Source: JAHWKI01 sp035513575 (GTDB lineage: Bacteria; Gemmatimonadota; Gemmatimonadetes; Longimicrobiales; RSA9). Taken from it: 64,000 bases of DNA. How positions within the stretch are numbered: the stretch's first letter is position 1; every line of letters starts with the position of its first letter. This document shows positions 33,553 through 40,771 of the stretch, piece by piece. The translations under genes were made by a program, and so were the position numbers. Below the pieces are notes generated by a model, which was not told where the DNA came from, made no database searches, and saw only the letters and a list, made by a program, of their open reading frames with translations. The stretch covers positions 1 through 64,000 of the forward strand of contig DATKBW010000099.1 in NCBI GenBank assembly GCA_035513575.1, written 5' to 3'.

Positions 33553-34203
33553 ATGTCCGCACCCGCGACCGCCAACGATCGCTTCAAGCAGTCCTCCCGC
33601 AGCTCCTTCTGGATCTCCCTGATCGTGGCCACGGTGGCCCACGCGGCGGCCTTCGCCGGGTCTCCCGTCTTCGCCCTCGATGCTGAGAGCACGACCGATC
33701 CCGCGACCGACGTCGTGGACCTTCCGCCGGACCTGCGGCTGCCGGAACCGCCGGAGCCGATCCGGCCGCCCGTGGCGCCGGTGATCGCCGCCGACGCGCC
33801 CACCGAGCTCACCCTCGACCCCGTCACCCCCGAGCGGTGGGCGGCCCGGCCTCTCGAAGCGCCGCCGGCGGGGAGCGGGGCGGACGACCGCGTGCCGTTC
33901 GTCACGCCGATGGATGTGGCGCCGCGACTTCTGAACGCGGCGGAGGTGCAGCGGGCGCTCCAGCGCCACTATCCGCCCGTTCTGCGGGAGGCGGGGATCG
34001 GCGGAGTCGTCGCGTTGTGGTTCCACATCGACGAGCGCGGCCGGGTCATGGAAACCCGGATCCAGCGTGCGAGCGGTTACGACGACCTGGACGGGGCCGC
34101 GCTGGCGGTGGCGGATGGGATGGAGTTCTCGCCGGCACTGAACCGGGACCGGCGGATCCCCGTCTGGGTGGCCCTCGAGATCGTGTTCGAAGTGCAGCGA
34201 TAA
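33553..34203 (+). CDS. Energy transducer TonB, second paralogue
   Basis: The 216-residue protein repeats the first TonB layout and starts with the same Ala-Asn-Asp-Arg-Phe-Lys. A membrane helix ('FWISLIVATVAHAAAFAGSP'), a Pro-rich spacer and the C-terminal domain ('YPPVLREAGIGGVVALWFHI', 'FSPALNRDRRIPVWVALEIV') follow. It lies 170 bp after the first, beyond a terminator, and has its own GGAGG ribosome binding site. It is probably separately transcribed; TAGAGT near 33515 is a possible -10. No ExbB/ExbD pair accompanies it, so it presumably shares the upstream one. Confidence 0.88.
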   Translation: MSAPATANDRFKQSSRSSFWISLIVATVAHAAAFAGSPVFALDAESTTDPATDVVDLPPDLRLPEPPEPIRPPVAPVIAADAPTELTLDPVTPERWAARPLEAPPAGSGADDRVPFVTPMDVAPRLLNAAEVQRALQRHYPPVLREAGIGGVVALWFHIDERGRVMETRIQRASGYDDLDGAALAVADGMEFSPALNRDRRIPVWVALEIVFEVQR

Positions 34204-34227
34204 GGCGCCTGTGGCGGCGGCCCGGCG

Positions 34228-34256
34228 TTGAATTTTGGGGCACGGGCGCGTAAACT
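34228..34256 (+). promoter_or_regulatory. Promoter of the yggS-divIVA-ileS operon
   Basis: TTGAAT (34228-34233), a 17-bp spacer and TAAACT (34251-34256). The start site would fall at about 34263, only a few bases before the ATG at 34266, implying a leaderless or nearly leaderless message. Confidence 0.65.
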
Positions 34257-34265
34257 CACGCCGTC

Positions 34266-34964
34266 ATGTGGGATAGCCGGTTGGAGGAGACGCTGCCCGC
34301 GGTCCGTGACCGGATCGGACGCGCCCTCGACCGTGCGGGGCGGGGTGGTGATGTGCGGATCGTGGCGGTGACGAAGGGTCACCCCGTGGCGGCCGTGGCC
34401 GCGGCCGTCCGGGCGGGACTTCACGCCGTGGGCGAGAACCGGGTCCAGGAGCTGGCGGACAAGGTGGCGGCCCTGGGTCGCGACCGGGCCGAATGGCACC
34501 TGATCGGGCACCTGCAGCGCAACAAGGCCCGGCAGGCGATCGAGATCAGCGACCTCATCCACTCGGTCGATTCGACGCGCCTCGCCGGGACCCTCGCCGC
34601 CGAGGCCGCCCGCGCCGGTCGTCCGGTCCGCGGGCTGCTCCAGCTGAACGTCTCCGGCGAGGAGACGAAGGGCGGCATCGAGGCGGGTGCGGCGGTCGAG
34701 GTCCTCGGGACGATCCGCGAGCTCGGGGCGCTGGAGATCCATGGCCTGATGACCATGGCTCCCTGGACCGACGAGGAGGCCGTCCTGCGGCGGACGTTCG
34801 CGGGTGCCCGCCGCCTGCTGGAGGAGTGCCGCCGCCAGGTCCCGGAGACCCTGCACGGCGGCGAGCTGTCCATGGGCATGAGCAACGATTTCGAAATCGC
34901 GGTCGAGGAGGGCGCAACCATCGTCCGTCTCGGCACCGTCCTGTTCGGGGAGAGGGACATATGA
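34266..34964 (+). CDS. yggS: PLP homeostasis protein, YggS family
   Basis: The 232-residue protein is a YggS/PLPBP-type pyridoxal-phosphate carrier in the cytoplasm. The PLP lysine is Lys37 in 'IVAVTKGHPVAAV'. Other family motifs are 'GLHAVGENRVQELADK', 'WHLIGHLQRNKARQAI', 'QLNVSGEETKGG', 'LEIHGLMTMAPWTDEE' and 'LSMGMSNDFEIAVEEGATIV'. It lies before divIVA, as in many bacteria where yggS belongs to a division cluster. Its stop overlaps the divIVA start (ATGA). Confidence 0.95.
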   Translation: MWDSRLEETLPAVRDRIGRALDRAGRGGDVRIVAVTKGHPVAAVAAAVRAGLHAVGENRVQELADKVAALGRDRAEWHLIGHLQRNKARQAIEISDLIHSVDSTRLAGTLAAEAARAGRPVRGLLQLNVSGEETKGGIEAGAAVEVLGTIRELGALEIHGLMTMAPWTDEEAVLRRTFAGARRLLEECRRQVPETLHGGELSMGMSNDFEIAVEEGATIVRLGTVLFGERDI

Positions 34965-35596
34965 TCGACCTCACGCCACTCGAGGTTCGCCAGAAGAAGG
35001 GTGACTTCCGCCGCGCCTTCCGCGGCTACGACGCCGAGCTGGTGAACGACTTCCTCGACCTGGTCGCGGACCGGATGGAGGAACTGGTCAAGGAGAACAT
35101 GGCCCTCCGGGACTCCGTCGGGACGCTGGAGTCCGAGGTCGTCGCCTACCGGGAGAAGGAGCGGGCGCTGTCGGACGCGCTCATGGCCGCCCAGCGGCTC
35201 CGGGAGGACGCCCGCAGCCACGCGGAGAAGGAGGGCGAGCTCATGATCCGGGAGGCCCGCCTCGCGGCGGAGACCGCCCGCGACGAGGCCATCCGCGCTC
35301 TCGCGCGGGAGGAGGAGGCGCTCCGCCAGGCGCGGGCGCGCAGGGCGCAGATGATCGAGTCCTTCCGCCGCCTCCTGCAGCGCGAGCTGAGCGAGCTGGC
35401 GGTGATCGAGGAGACGCTCGAGCTCGAGAAGGCGCGGGGCCGGGCCGCGGGCGCGAAGCGGTCCCGCAAGCCCGCCGCGGGAGCGGAGAGCACCGCCGCG
35501 GCCCCCGGCGCGGAGCCCGCCGGGGAGGGCGAGGCCGTTGCGGAGGGCGGGGAGGAGCGAGAGGCAGACTGGCTTTCGTCGCTGGTCGAGGAGTAG
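34961..35596 (+). CDS. divIVA: DivIVA-domain protein
   Basis: The 211-residue protein begins with the DivIVA N-terminal domain ('MIDLTPLEVRQKKGDFRRAF' and 'RGYDAELVNDFLDLVADRME'). A long coiled coil follows (residues 40-150) and then an Ala/Glu-rich, probably disordered tail. DivIVA proteins bind curved membrane and recruit division or polarity factors. Its presence in an organism with a Gram-negative type of envelope is notable, but it occurs in the usual place beside yggS and ileS. Confidence 0.9.
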   Translation: MIDLTPLEVRQKKGDFRRAFRGYDAELVNDFLDLVADRMEELVKENMALRDSVGTLESEVVAYREKERALSDALMAAQRLREDARSHAEKEGELMIREARLAAETARDEAIRALAREEEALRQARARRAQMIESFRRLLQRELSELAVIEETLELEKARGRAAGAKRSRKPAAGAESTAAAPGAEPAGEGEAVAEGGEEREADWLSSLVEE

Positions 35597-35691
35597 CGCC
35601 GGGGGGTCACGGGAACCGGGCCGGGTATGTAGGAGGGATGGCGCGCCGTCCGGCAGAGCGGCGCCCACGGGCGAGGAGCGAAGGCGGGGGA

Positions 35692-38600
35692 ATGAGATAC
35701 CCGGAGTTTCCGGACAGCTACACGGCCCTCGAGGAAGAGGTTCTCGCGCGCTGGCACGAGGAAGACCTCTTCCGCCGGACGCTGGATGCGACGGCGGCGG
35801 GCGAGCCGTTCGTGTTCTACGAGGGTCCGCCCACCGCCAACGGCCGTCCGGGCATCCATCACGTGTTCAGCCGGACGCTGAAGGATCTCGTCTGCCGCTA
35901 TCGGACCATGCGCGGCCGGTACGTGGGTCGGAAGGCCGGGTGGGACACCCACGGGCTGCCGGTGGAGATCGAGGCCGAGAAGAAGCTCGGCATCAGTGGC
36001 AAGCGGCAGATCGAGGAGCTCGGCGTCGAGCGCTTCAACCAGGTCTGCCGCGAGAGCGTCTTCACGTACAAGGAGGACTGGGAGAAGCTCTCCGAGCGGA
36101 TCGGCTACTGGCTCGACTATTCCGACCCGTACGTCACCTTCCACGACGACTACATCGAGACGGTCTGGTGGCTGCTGAAGCAGCTCGACGACCGCGGCCT
36201 CATCTACCGCGGCTACCGGAGCGTGCCCTACTGCCCGCGGTGCGGCACGGCGCTGAGCTCGCACGAGGTCGCACAGGGCTACGCGGAGGTCGAGGACCCG
36301 TCGGTCCACTTCCTCTGCCGGCTGGAAGACGGGGAGCAGGCCGGGGAGGGCGAGCGCGCCTTCGTCGCGTGGACCACCACGCCCTGGACGATCCCCTCCA
36401 ACGCGGCGCTGGCGGTGAATCCCGCGCTCACCTACGCGGAGGTGGAGCACGAGGGCAGGGGGCTCATCGTGGCCGAGGCGCTGGTCGAGCGCGTGTTCGG
36501 CGAGGACGCCCGCGTCCGCCGCACCTGGCCGGCCGCCGAGCTGATCGGCCTGCGCTATCGCCGCCCGCTCGACCTGGTGGACGTGGATGCCGACCAGGCG
36601 GCCGCCGGGTGGAAGGTCGTCGGTGAGGACTTCGTCAGCGCGGACGATGGCACCGGCATCGTCCACATCGCCCCCGCCTTCGGCTCCGACGACTACGCGG
36701 CCGGCCAGCGGCACGGGCTCCCCATGCTGCGGCCCATCGACGACGACGGCCGGTTCGTCGAGGAGGTCCCCGTCGTCGGCGGGATGTTCGTCAAGGAGGC
36801 GGACCCGCTGCTCCTGGACGAGATGCGTGCGCGCGGCGTCCTGCTCCGGAGCGGCACGGTCACCCACTCCTATCCCCACTGCTGGCGCTGCGACAGCCCG
36901 CTGCTCTACATGGCGCGGGACTCCTGGTACATCCGGACCACGGCGGTCAAGGACCGGATGCTGGAGAACAACCGGCAGGTACGATGGAGCCCGCCGGAGA
37001 TCGGCTCGGGCCGGTTCGGCGAGTGGCTGGAAGGGAACGTCGACTGGGCCCTGTCCCGGGACCGCTACTGGGGCACGCCGCTCCCCGCCTGGATCTGTGA
37101 CCGGGACCGCGACCACGTCGACTTCATCGGCTCCTTCGCGGAGCTGGCGGAGCGGGCGGGGGGGCTCCCGGAGGCGCTGGATCCCCACAAGCCCTTCATC
37201 GACGAGATCGCCTGGCCGTGCCGGCAGTGCGGCGGGACCATGCACCGGACCCCGGAGGTGATCGATGCGTGGTTCGACTCGGGGTCCATGCCCTTCGCCC
37301 AGTGGCACTACCCGTTCGCAAACCAGGACACGTGGGCCCGGAACTTCCCCGCGGACTTCATCGCCGAGGGGGTCGACCAGACGCGGGGATGGTTCTACTC
37401 CCTCATGGCCATCGCCACGATGCTCGGACACGGCCCCGTCTACCGCAACGTCCTGGTCAACGGGCTGCTCCTGGACAGGGACGGGCAGAAGATGTCCAAG
37501 TCCCGCGGCAACGTCGTGGATCCGTGGGAGGCCATCGGCCGGTTCGGCGCGGACGCGGTGCGGTGGTACCTCGTCACCGTCAGCCAGCCCTGGGCCGCGA
37601 AGCGGTGGGACGAGGAGGCGCTGGGAGAGGCGGTCCGCCGCACCTTCGACACCCTCGCCAACACCTACAGGTTCTTCGCTCTCTACGCCAACCTCGAGGA
37701 GTGGACACCGGCGGCCACGCCCGCGCCCCCGGCCGACCGGCCGCTCACCGACCGCTGGCTCCGCTCCCGCATGGCCGGGCTGGTCGCGGAGGTGGGCACC
37801 GCCTTCGACCGCTACGACGTGACGCGCGGCGCGCGGCTCATCGGCGACTTCATCGTCGATGACCTCTCCAACTGGTACGTCCGGCGCGGCCGCGACCGCT
37901 TCTGGGGCGCCGCCGACGCCGCCGATACGCGCCACGCCTTCACCACCCTGTGGGAGGCCCTCGTCACCGTCAGCCGCCTCCTGGCGCCGGTCACGCCGTT
38001 CCTGGCCGACTGGGTGCACCGCGGCGTCACCGGGGAGTCCGTCCACCTCGCCCCGTTCCCGGCGCCCGAGCCGGGGCTCCGGGACGAGGGTCTCGAGCGC
38101 GAGATGGAAGCGGTCCGGGCGCTCTCGAGCCTCGGCCGGGCCGCGCGGGACCAGGTCCGGATCAGGGTGCGGCAGCCGCTGCGCACGCTGCACGCCCTGA
38201 CCCCTGGCGGTCCGATCCGCCCGGCGCTCCTCGACGTGCTCAAGGACGAGCTGAACGTGAAGGACGTTCGCTTCCTGGGCGCCGCCGAGGAGGTGGTCAC
38301 CCTGGAGGGAAAGCCGAATTTCCGCACCCTCGGCCAGCGGTTCGGCGGCCGCACGCAGGAGGCCGCGGCGGCGGTGCGGGCGTTGTCGAGCGACACGCTG
38401 TCGAGGTTCCGCGCCGGGGCTGTCGTGGTGATCGAGGTGGACGGCGAGAGCCACGAGCTGGGCACCGAGGACCTCGAGGTGGTGCAGAACGCCCGCGGCG
38501 AGCTGGTCGTGGAAAGCGCGGAGGGGTACACGGTGGCGCTGGATCCGGCGCTGGACGAGGCGCTCCGGCTGGAGGGGCTGGCCCGGGAGCTCGTGAACCG

Positions 38601-38838
38601 TGTCCAGCGCCTGCGCAAGGACAGCGGCCTCGAAGTGAGCGACCGGATCCGTCTGCGGATCGGAGCCGCGGACGAGCTCCGCGCCGCCGCCGAGCGCCAC
38701 CGCGAGTACATCGCGGGCGAGACGCTCGCGACCTCCCTCGACGTGGGCCCGCTGGAGAGTGCGGATGGCGACGGCGCCCGCGAGCTGGACGTGGACGGGA
38801 TGATCGCCCGGGTGGCGTTGAGCGTGGCGAACCGCTGA
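35692..38838 (+). CDS. ileS: Isoleucyl-tRNA synthetase
   Basis: IleS charges tRNA-Ile. The 1048-residue protein has the HIGH-like motif Gly54-Ile-His-His57 in 'PPTANGRPGIHHVFSRTLKD', a CP1 editing domain ('FVAWTTTPWTIPSNAALAVN'), Lys600-Met-Ser-Lys-Ser604, and the anticodon-binding domain. The length and sequence fit the eukaryote-like type 2 IleS. I start at the ATG at 35692, which yields the typical 'MRYPEFPDSYTALEEEVLAR'. An upstream ATG at 35638 adds an unlikely basic leader. dksA-like, lspA and rluD genes follow. Confidence 0.95.
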   Translation: MRYPEFPDSYTALEEEVLARWHEEDLFRRTLDATAAGEPFVFYEGPPTANGRPGIHHVFSRTLKDLVCRYRTMRGRYVGRKAGWDTHGLPVEIEAEKKLGISGKRQIEELGVERFNQVCRESVFTYKEDWEKLSERIGYWLDYSDPYVTFHDDYIETVWWLLKQLDDRGLIYRGYRSVPYCPRCGTALSSHEVAQGYAEVEDPSVHFLCRLEDGEQAGEGERAFVAWTTTPWTIPSNAALAVNPALTYAEVEHEGRGLIVAEALVERVFGEDARVRRTWPAAELIGLRYRRPLDLVDVDADQAAAGWKVVGEDFVSADDGTGIVHIAPAFGSDDYAAGQRHGLPMLRPIDDDGRFVEEVPVVGGMFVKEADPLLLDEMRARGVLLRSGTVTHSYPHCWRCDSPLLYMARDSWYIRTTAVKDRMLENNRQVRWSPPEIGSGRFGEWLEGNVDWALSRDRYWGTPLPAWICDRDRDHVDFIGSFAELAERAGGLPEALDPHKPFIDEIAWPCRQCGGTMHRTPEVIDAWFDSGSMPFAQWHYPFANQDTWARNFPADFIAEGVDQTRGWFYSLMAIATMLGHGPVYRNVLVNGLLLDRDGQKMSKSRGNVVDPWEAIGRFGADAVRWYLVTVSQPWAAKRWDEEALGEAVRRTFDTLANTYRFFALYANLEEWTPAATPAPPADRPLTDRWLRSRMAGLVAEVGTAFDRYDVTRGARLIGDFIVDDLSNWYVRRGRDRFWGAADAADTRHAFTTLWEALVTVSRLLAPVTPFLADWVHRGVTGESVHLAPFPAPEPGLRDEGLEREMEAVRALSSLGRAARDQVRIRVRQPLRTLHALTPGGPIRPALLDVLKDELNVKDVRFLGAAEEVVTLEGKPNFRTLGQRFGGRTQEAAAAVRALSSDTLSRFRAGAVVVIEVDGESHELGTEDLEVVQNARGELVVESAEGYTVALDPALDEALRLEGLARELVNRVQRLRKDSGLEVSDRIRLRIGAADELRAAAERHREYIAGETLATSLDVGPLESADGDGARELDVDGMIARVALSVANR

Positions 38839-39219
38839 ATGGGTCTCACGGGCGCACAGATCGAGGAGATCCGCGCGCTCCTGGAGCGCGAGCGCGCGCG
38901 ACTCGTCCGCCGGCTCCGCCGCTTCGCGGAGGAGCTCGGGGAGGTGGAGCGGGGCTCCTTCTCGCAGCACATGGCCGAGCAGGCCGCGGCGCTGACGGAA
39001 CGCGAGAGCGCGTTCCTGATGGCGAGCGAAGAGGGGCGCCGTCTCGCGGAGGTGGACCGGGCGCTGGACCGCATCCTGCACCAGGGCGACCGATTCGGCT
39101 TCTGCCGCGGGTGCGAGACGGCCATCGGCTTCGAGCGTCTGGAGGCCATCCCTGCCGCGGAGCTGTGCATCGACTGCAAGAGAGGGGAAGAGGGGTCCCT
39201 GGATGGACGGAGCAACTGA
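38839..39219 (+). CDS. TraR/DksA-type C4 zinc-finger protein
   Basis: The 126-residue product has a coiled-coil hairpin ('LLERERARLVRRLRRFAEEL') and a C-terminal C4 zinc finger. The cysteines are in Cys-Arg-Gly-Cys and Cys-Ile-Asp-Cys, separated by 'IGFERLEAIPAAEL'. This is the DksA/TraR fold; members bind the RNA polymerase secondary channel. Between ileS and lspA, such proteins are common in Gemmatimonadota and relatives. It begins immediately after the ileS stop and overlaps lspA by 17 bases. Confidence 0.88.
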   Translation: MGLTGAQIEEIRALLERERARLVRRLRRFAEELGEVERGSFSQHMAEQAAALTERESAFLMASEEGRRLAEVDRALDRILHQGDRFGFCRGCETAIGFERLEAIPAAELCIDCKRGEEGSLDGRSN

Positions 39220-39745
39220 GGCGGAGGTGGTGGCCGTGACGACCGATCGGACCTGGAACGGCGGGAAGACGAAGATGCTGGCCGCGATCGTCGGCCTCGT
39301 GGTCGCTCTCGACCAGGCCACCAAGCTCTTCGTCCAGCAGACCTTCGGGCTGTATGACCAGGTGGACATCATCGGCGACTACCTCCGCCTCACCTACATC
39401 CATAATCCGGGTGCGGCCTTCGGCATCCACCTCGGCGCCTATTCCCGTCCCATCTTCCTGGTCCTCTCGCTGGTCGCCCTCGCGGCCCTCGCGGGCATGT
39501 ACTGGGTCACGCCGCTGCGCGACCGCGTCCGCCTCGCCGCCATCTCCCTCATCTGCGGCGGTGCCATCGGCAACCTCATCGACCGGGTCCGCTCCGAGCA
39601 GGGCGTCGTCGACTTCCTCGATGTCGGCATCGGCGATCTCCGCTGGCCCATCTTCAACGTGGCCGACATCGCGGTCACCAGCGGAGCGATCTTCCTCGCG
39701 CTCTCGCTCTGGCAGGAGGAGCAGCGGCCGGAGAGGGGTGGATAG
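39203..39745 (+). CDS. lspA: Lipoprotein signal peptidase
   Basis: LspA cleaves the signal peptide of diacylglyceryl-prolipoproteins in the inner membrane. The 180-residue protein has four transmembrane segments. The conserved motifs are 'ALDQATKLFV', 'LTYIHNPGAAFGI', and the catalytic Asp pair in 'ICGGAIGNLIDRVRSEQGVV' with 'FLDV' and 'IFNVADIAVTSG'. The ATG at 39203 adds about 24 hydrophilic residues before the first helix; an ATG at 39275 is a possible shorter start. It overlaps the previous and following genes, so translation is coupled. Confidence 0.95.
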   Translation: MDGATEAEVVAVTTDRTWNGGKTKMLAAIVGLVVALDQATKLFVQQTFGLYDQVDIIGDYLRLTYIHNPGAAFGIHLGAYSRPIFLVLSLVALAALAGMYWVTPLRDRVRLAAISLICGGAIGNLIDRVRSEQGVVDFLDVGIGDLRWPIFNVADIAVTSGAIFLALSLWQEEQRPERGG

Positions 39746-40703
39746 CACCCGCAGGCTCGACGTGCCCGCCGAGGCCGCGGGCGAGCGCATCGACGCCCAC
39801 ATCGCCGCGCGGCTCCCCGATCTTTCCCGCAGCCGGGTCGCCCAGCTGATCGCGGACGGGCGCGTGCGCCTCAACGGCGCGGTGCCGCGGAAGAGCGAGC
39901 GTGTGGCCGCGGGCGATGTCGTCGAGGTCGAGGTGCCGCCCCCGGAGCCGTCCGCGGTGGAGCCGGAGGCGATCCCCCTCGACATCATTTACGAGGACCG
40001 CGACCTCCTCGTGGTGAACAAGCCGGCCGGCCTCGTCGTTCACCCCGCCCCCGGCCACCGCAGCGGCACGCTCGTCAACGCCCTCCTGCACCACGTCACC
40101 GACCTTTCGGGGATCGGCGGCGTCAGACGGCCGGGGATCGTCCATCGCCTCGACAAGGACACGTCCGGGCTCATGATCGTCGCCAAGCACGACCGCGCCC
40201 ATCGTCGCCTGGCCGCGGCGCTCCGACGCAGGGACATCCGCCGCGACTACCTTGCCGCGTGCTGGGGACACCTCGACGCGGACCGGCAGACCGTGGATGC
40301 GCCGATCCGCCGGTCCCCGCGCGACCGGAAGAAGATGGCCGTCCTCGAGGATGGTCGGCGCGCCGTCACGCATTTCCGGCGCGTGGAGCGGTGGCGCGCG
40401 GCGGACCTGCTGGAGGCGACGCTCGAGACCGGCCGGACCCACCAGATACGGGTGCACCTCGCGCACATCGGTCACCCCGTCGTGGGCGATCCGGTCTACG
40501 GCGGCGGCGGAGCACGGGGGATGAGCGGGACCGGCCGGGCATGGGCGCGGGAGCTGGAGGCGCGGGTGCCGCGGCAGTTCCTGCACGCCCGCCGTCTGGT
40601 GTTCGAGCACCCCCGGACGAAGGCGGCGATGGAGCTGGAGGCGCCGCTCCCGCCGGACCTGGCCGCCGCCGCGGACTGGGCGGCCGGAACATCGGCGCGT
40701 TGA
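39738..40703 (+). CDS. rluD: Large-subunit pseudouridine synthase, RluD family
   Basis: RluD isomerises uridines in 23S rRNA. The 321-residue protein starts at a GTG preceded by GGAGAGG and overlaps the lspA stop. It has an S4-like RNA-binding N-terminus ('SRSRVAQLIADGRVRLNGAV'), the catalytic Asp in 'GIVHRLDKDTSGLMIVAKHD', 'RDYLAACWGHL', and 'ETGRTHQIRVHLAHIGHPVV' with 'GDPVYGG'. It ends the ileS operon. Confidence 0.93.
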   Translation: MDSTRRLDVPAEAAGERIDAHIAARLPDLSRSRVAQLIADGRVRLNGAVPRKSERVAAGDVVEVEVPPPEPSAVEPEAIPLDIIYEDRDLLVVNKPAGLVVHPAPGHRSGTLVNALLHHVTDLSGIGGVRRPGIVHRLDKDTSGLMIVAKHDRAHRRLAAALRRRDIRRDYLAACWGHLDADRQTVDAPIRRSPRDRKKMAVLEDGRRAVTHFRRVERWRAADLLEATLETGRTHQIRVHLAHIGHPVVGDPVYGGGGARGMSGTGRAWARELEARVPRQFLHARRLVFEHPRTKAAMELEAPLPPDLAAAADWAAGTSAR

Positions 40704-40729
40704 CCGGGCCACCTCCGGGCCGCCATGTT
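40700..40729 (+). promoter_or_regulatory. Possible promoter of the TPR/MglA operon
   Basis: TTGACC (40700-40705), an 18-bp spacer and CATGTT (40724-40729). The -10 is imperfect, but it resembles the TACGTT type of other promoters in the window. It lies 43 bp before the ATG of the first gene of the operon. Confidence 0.35.
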
Positions 40730-40771
40730 GAATGCTCTCCCCGCTGACACGCACAGCCTCTGCACATCCCA

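Noticed and set aside
35146..39372. Very long minus-strand open frame (1408 codons) opposite ileS
   Set aside because: It is a shadow of high-GC codon use in ileS and its neighbours; its translation is Arg/Pro/Ala-rich with no domain, while the plus strand encodes complete conserved proteins.
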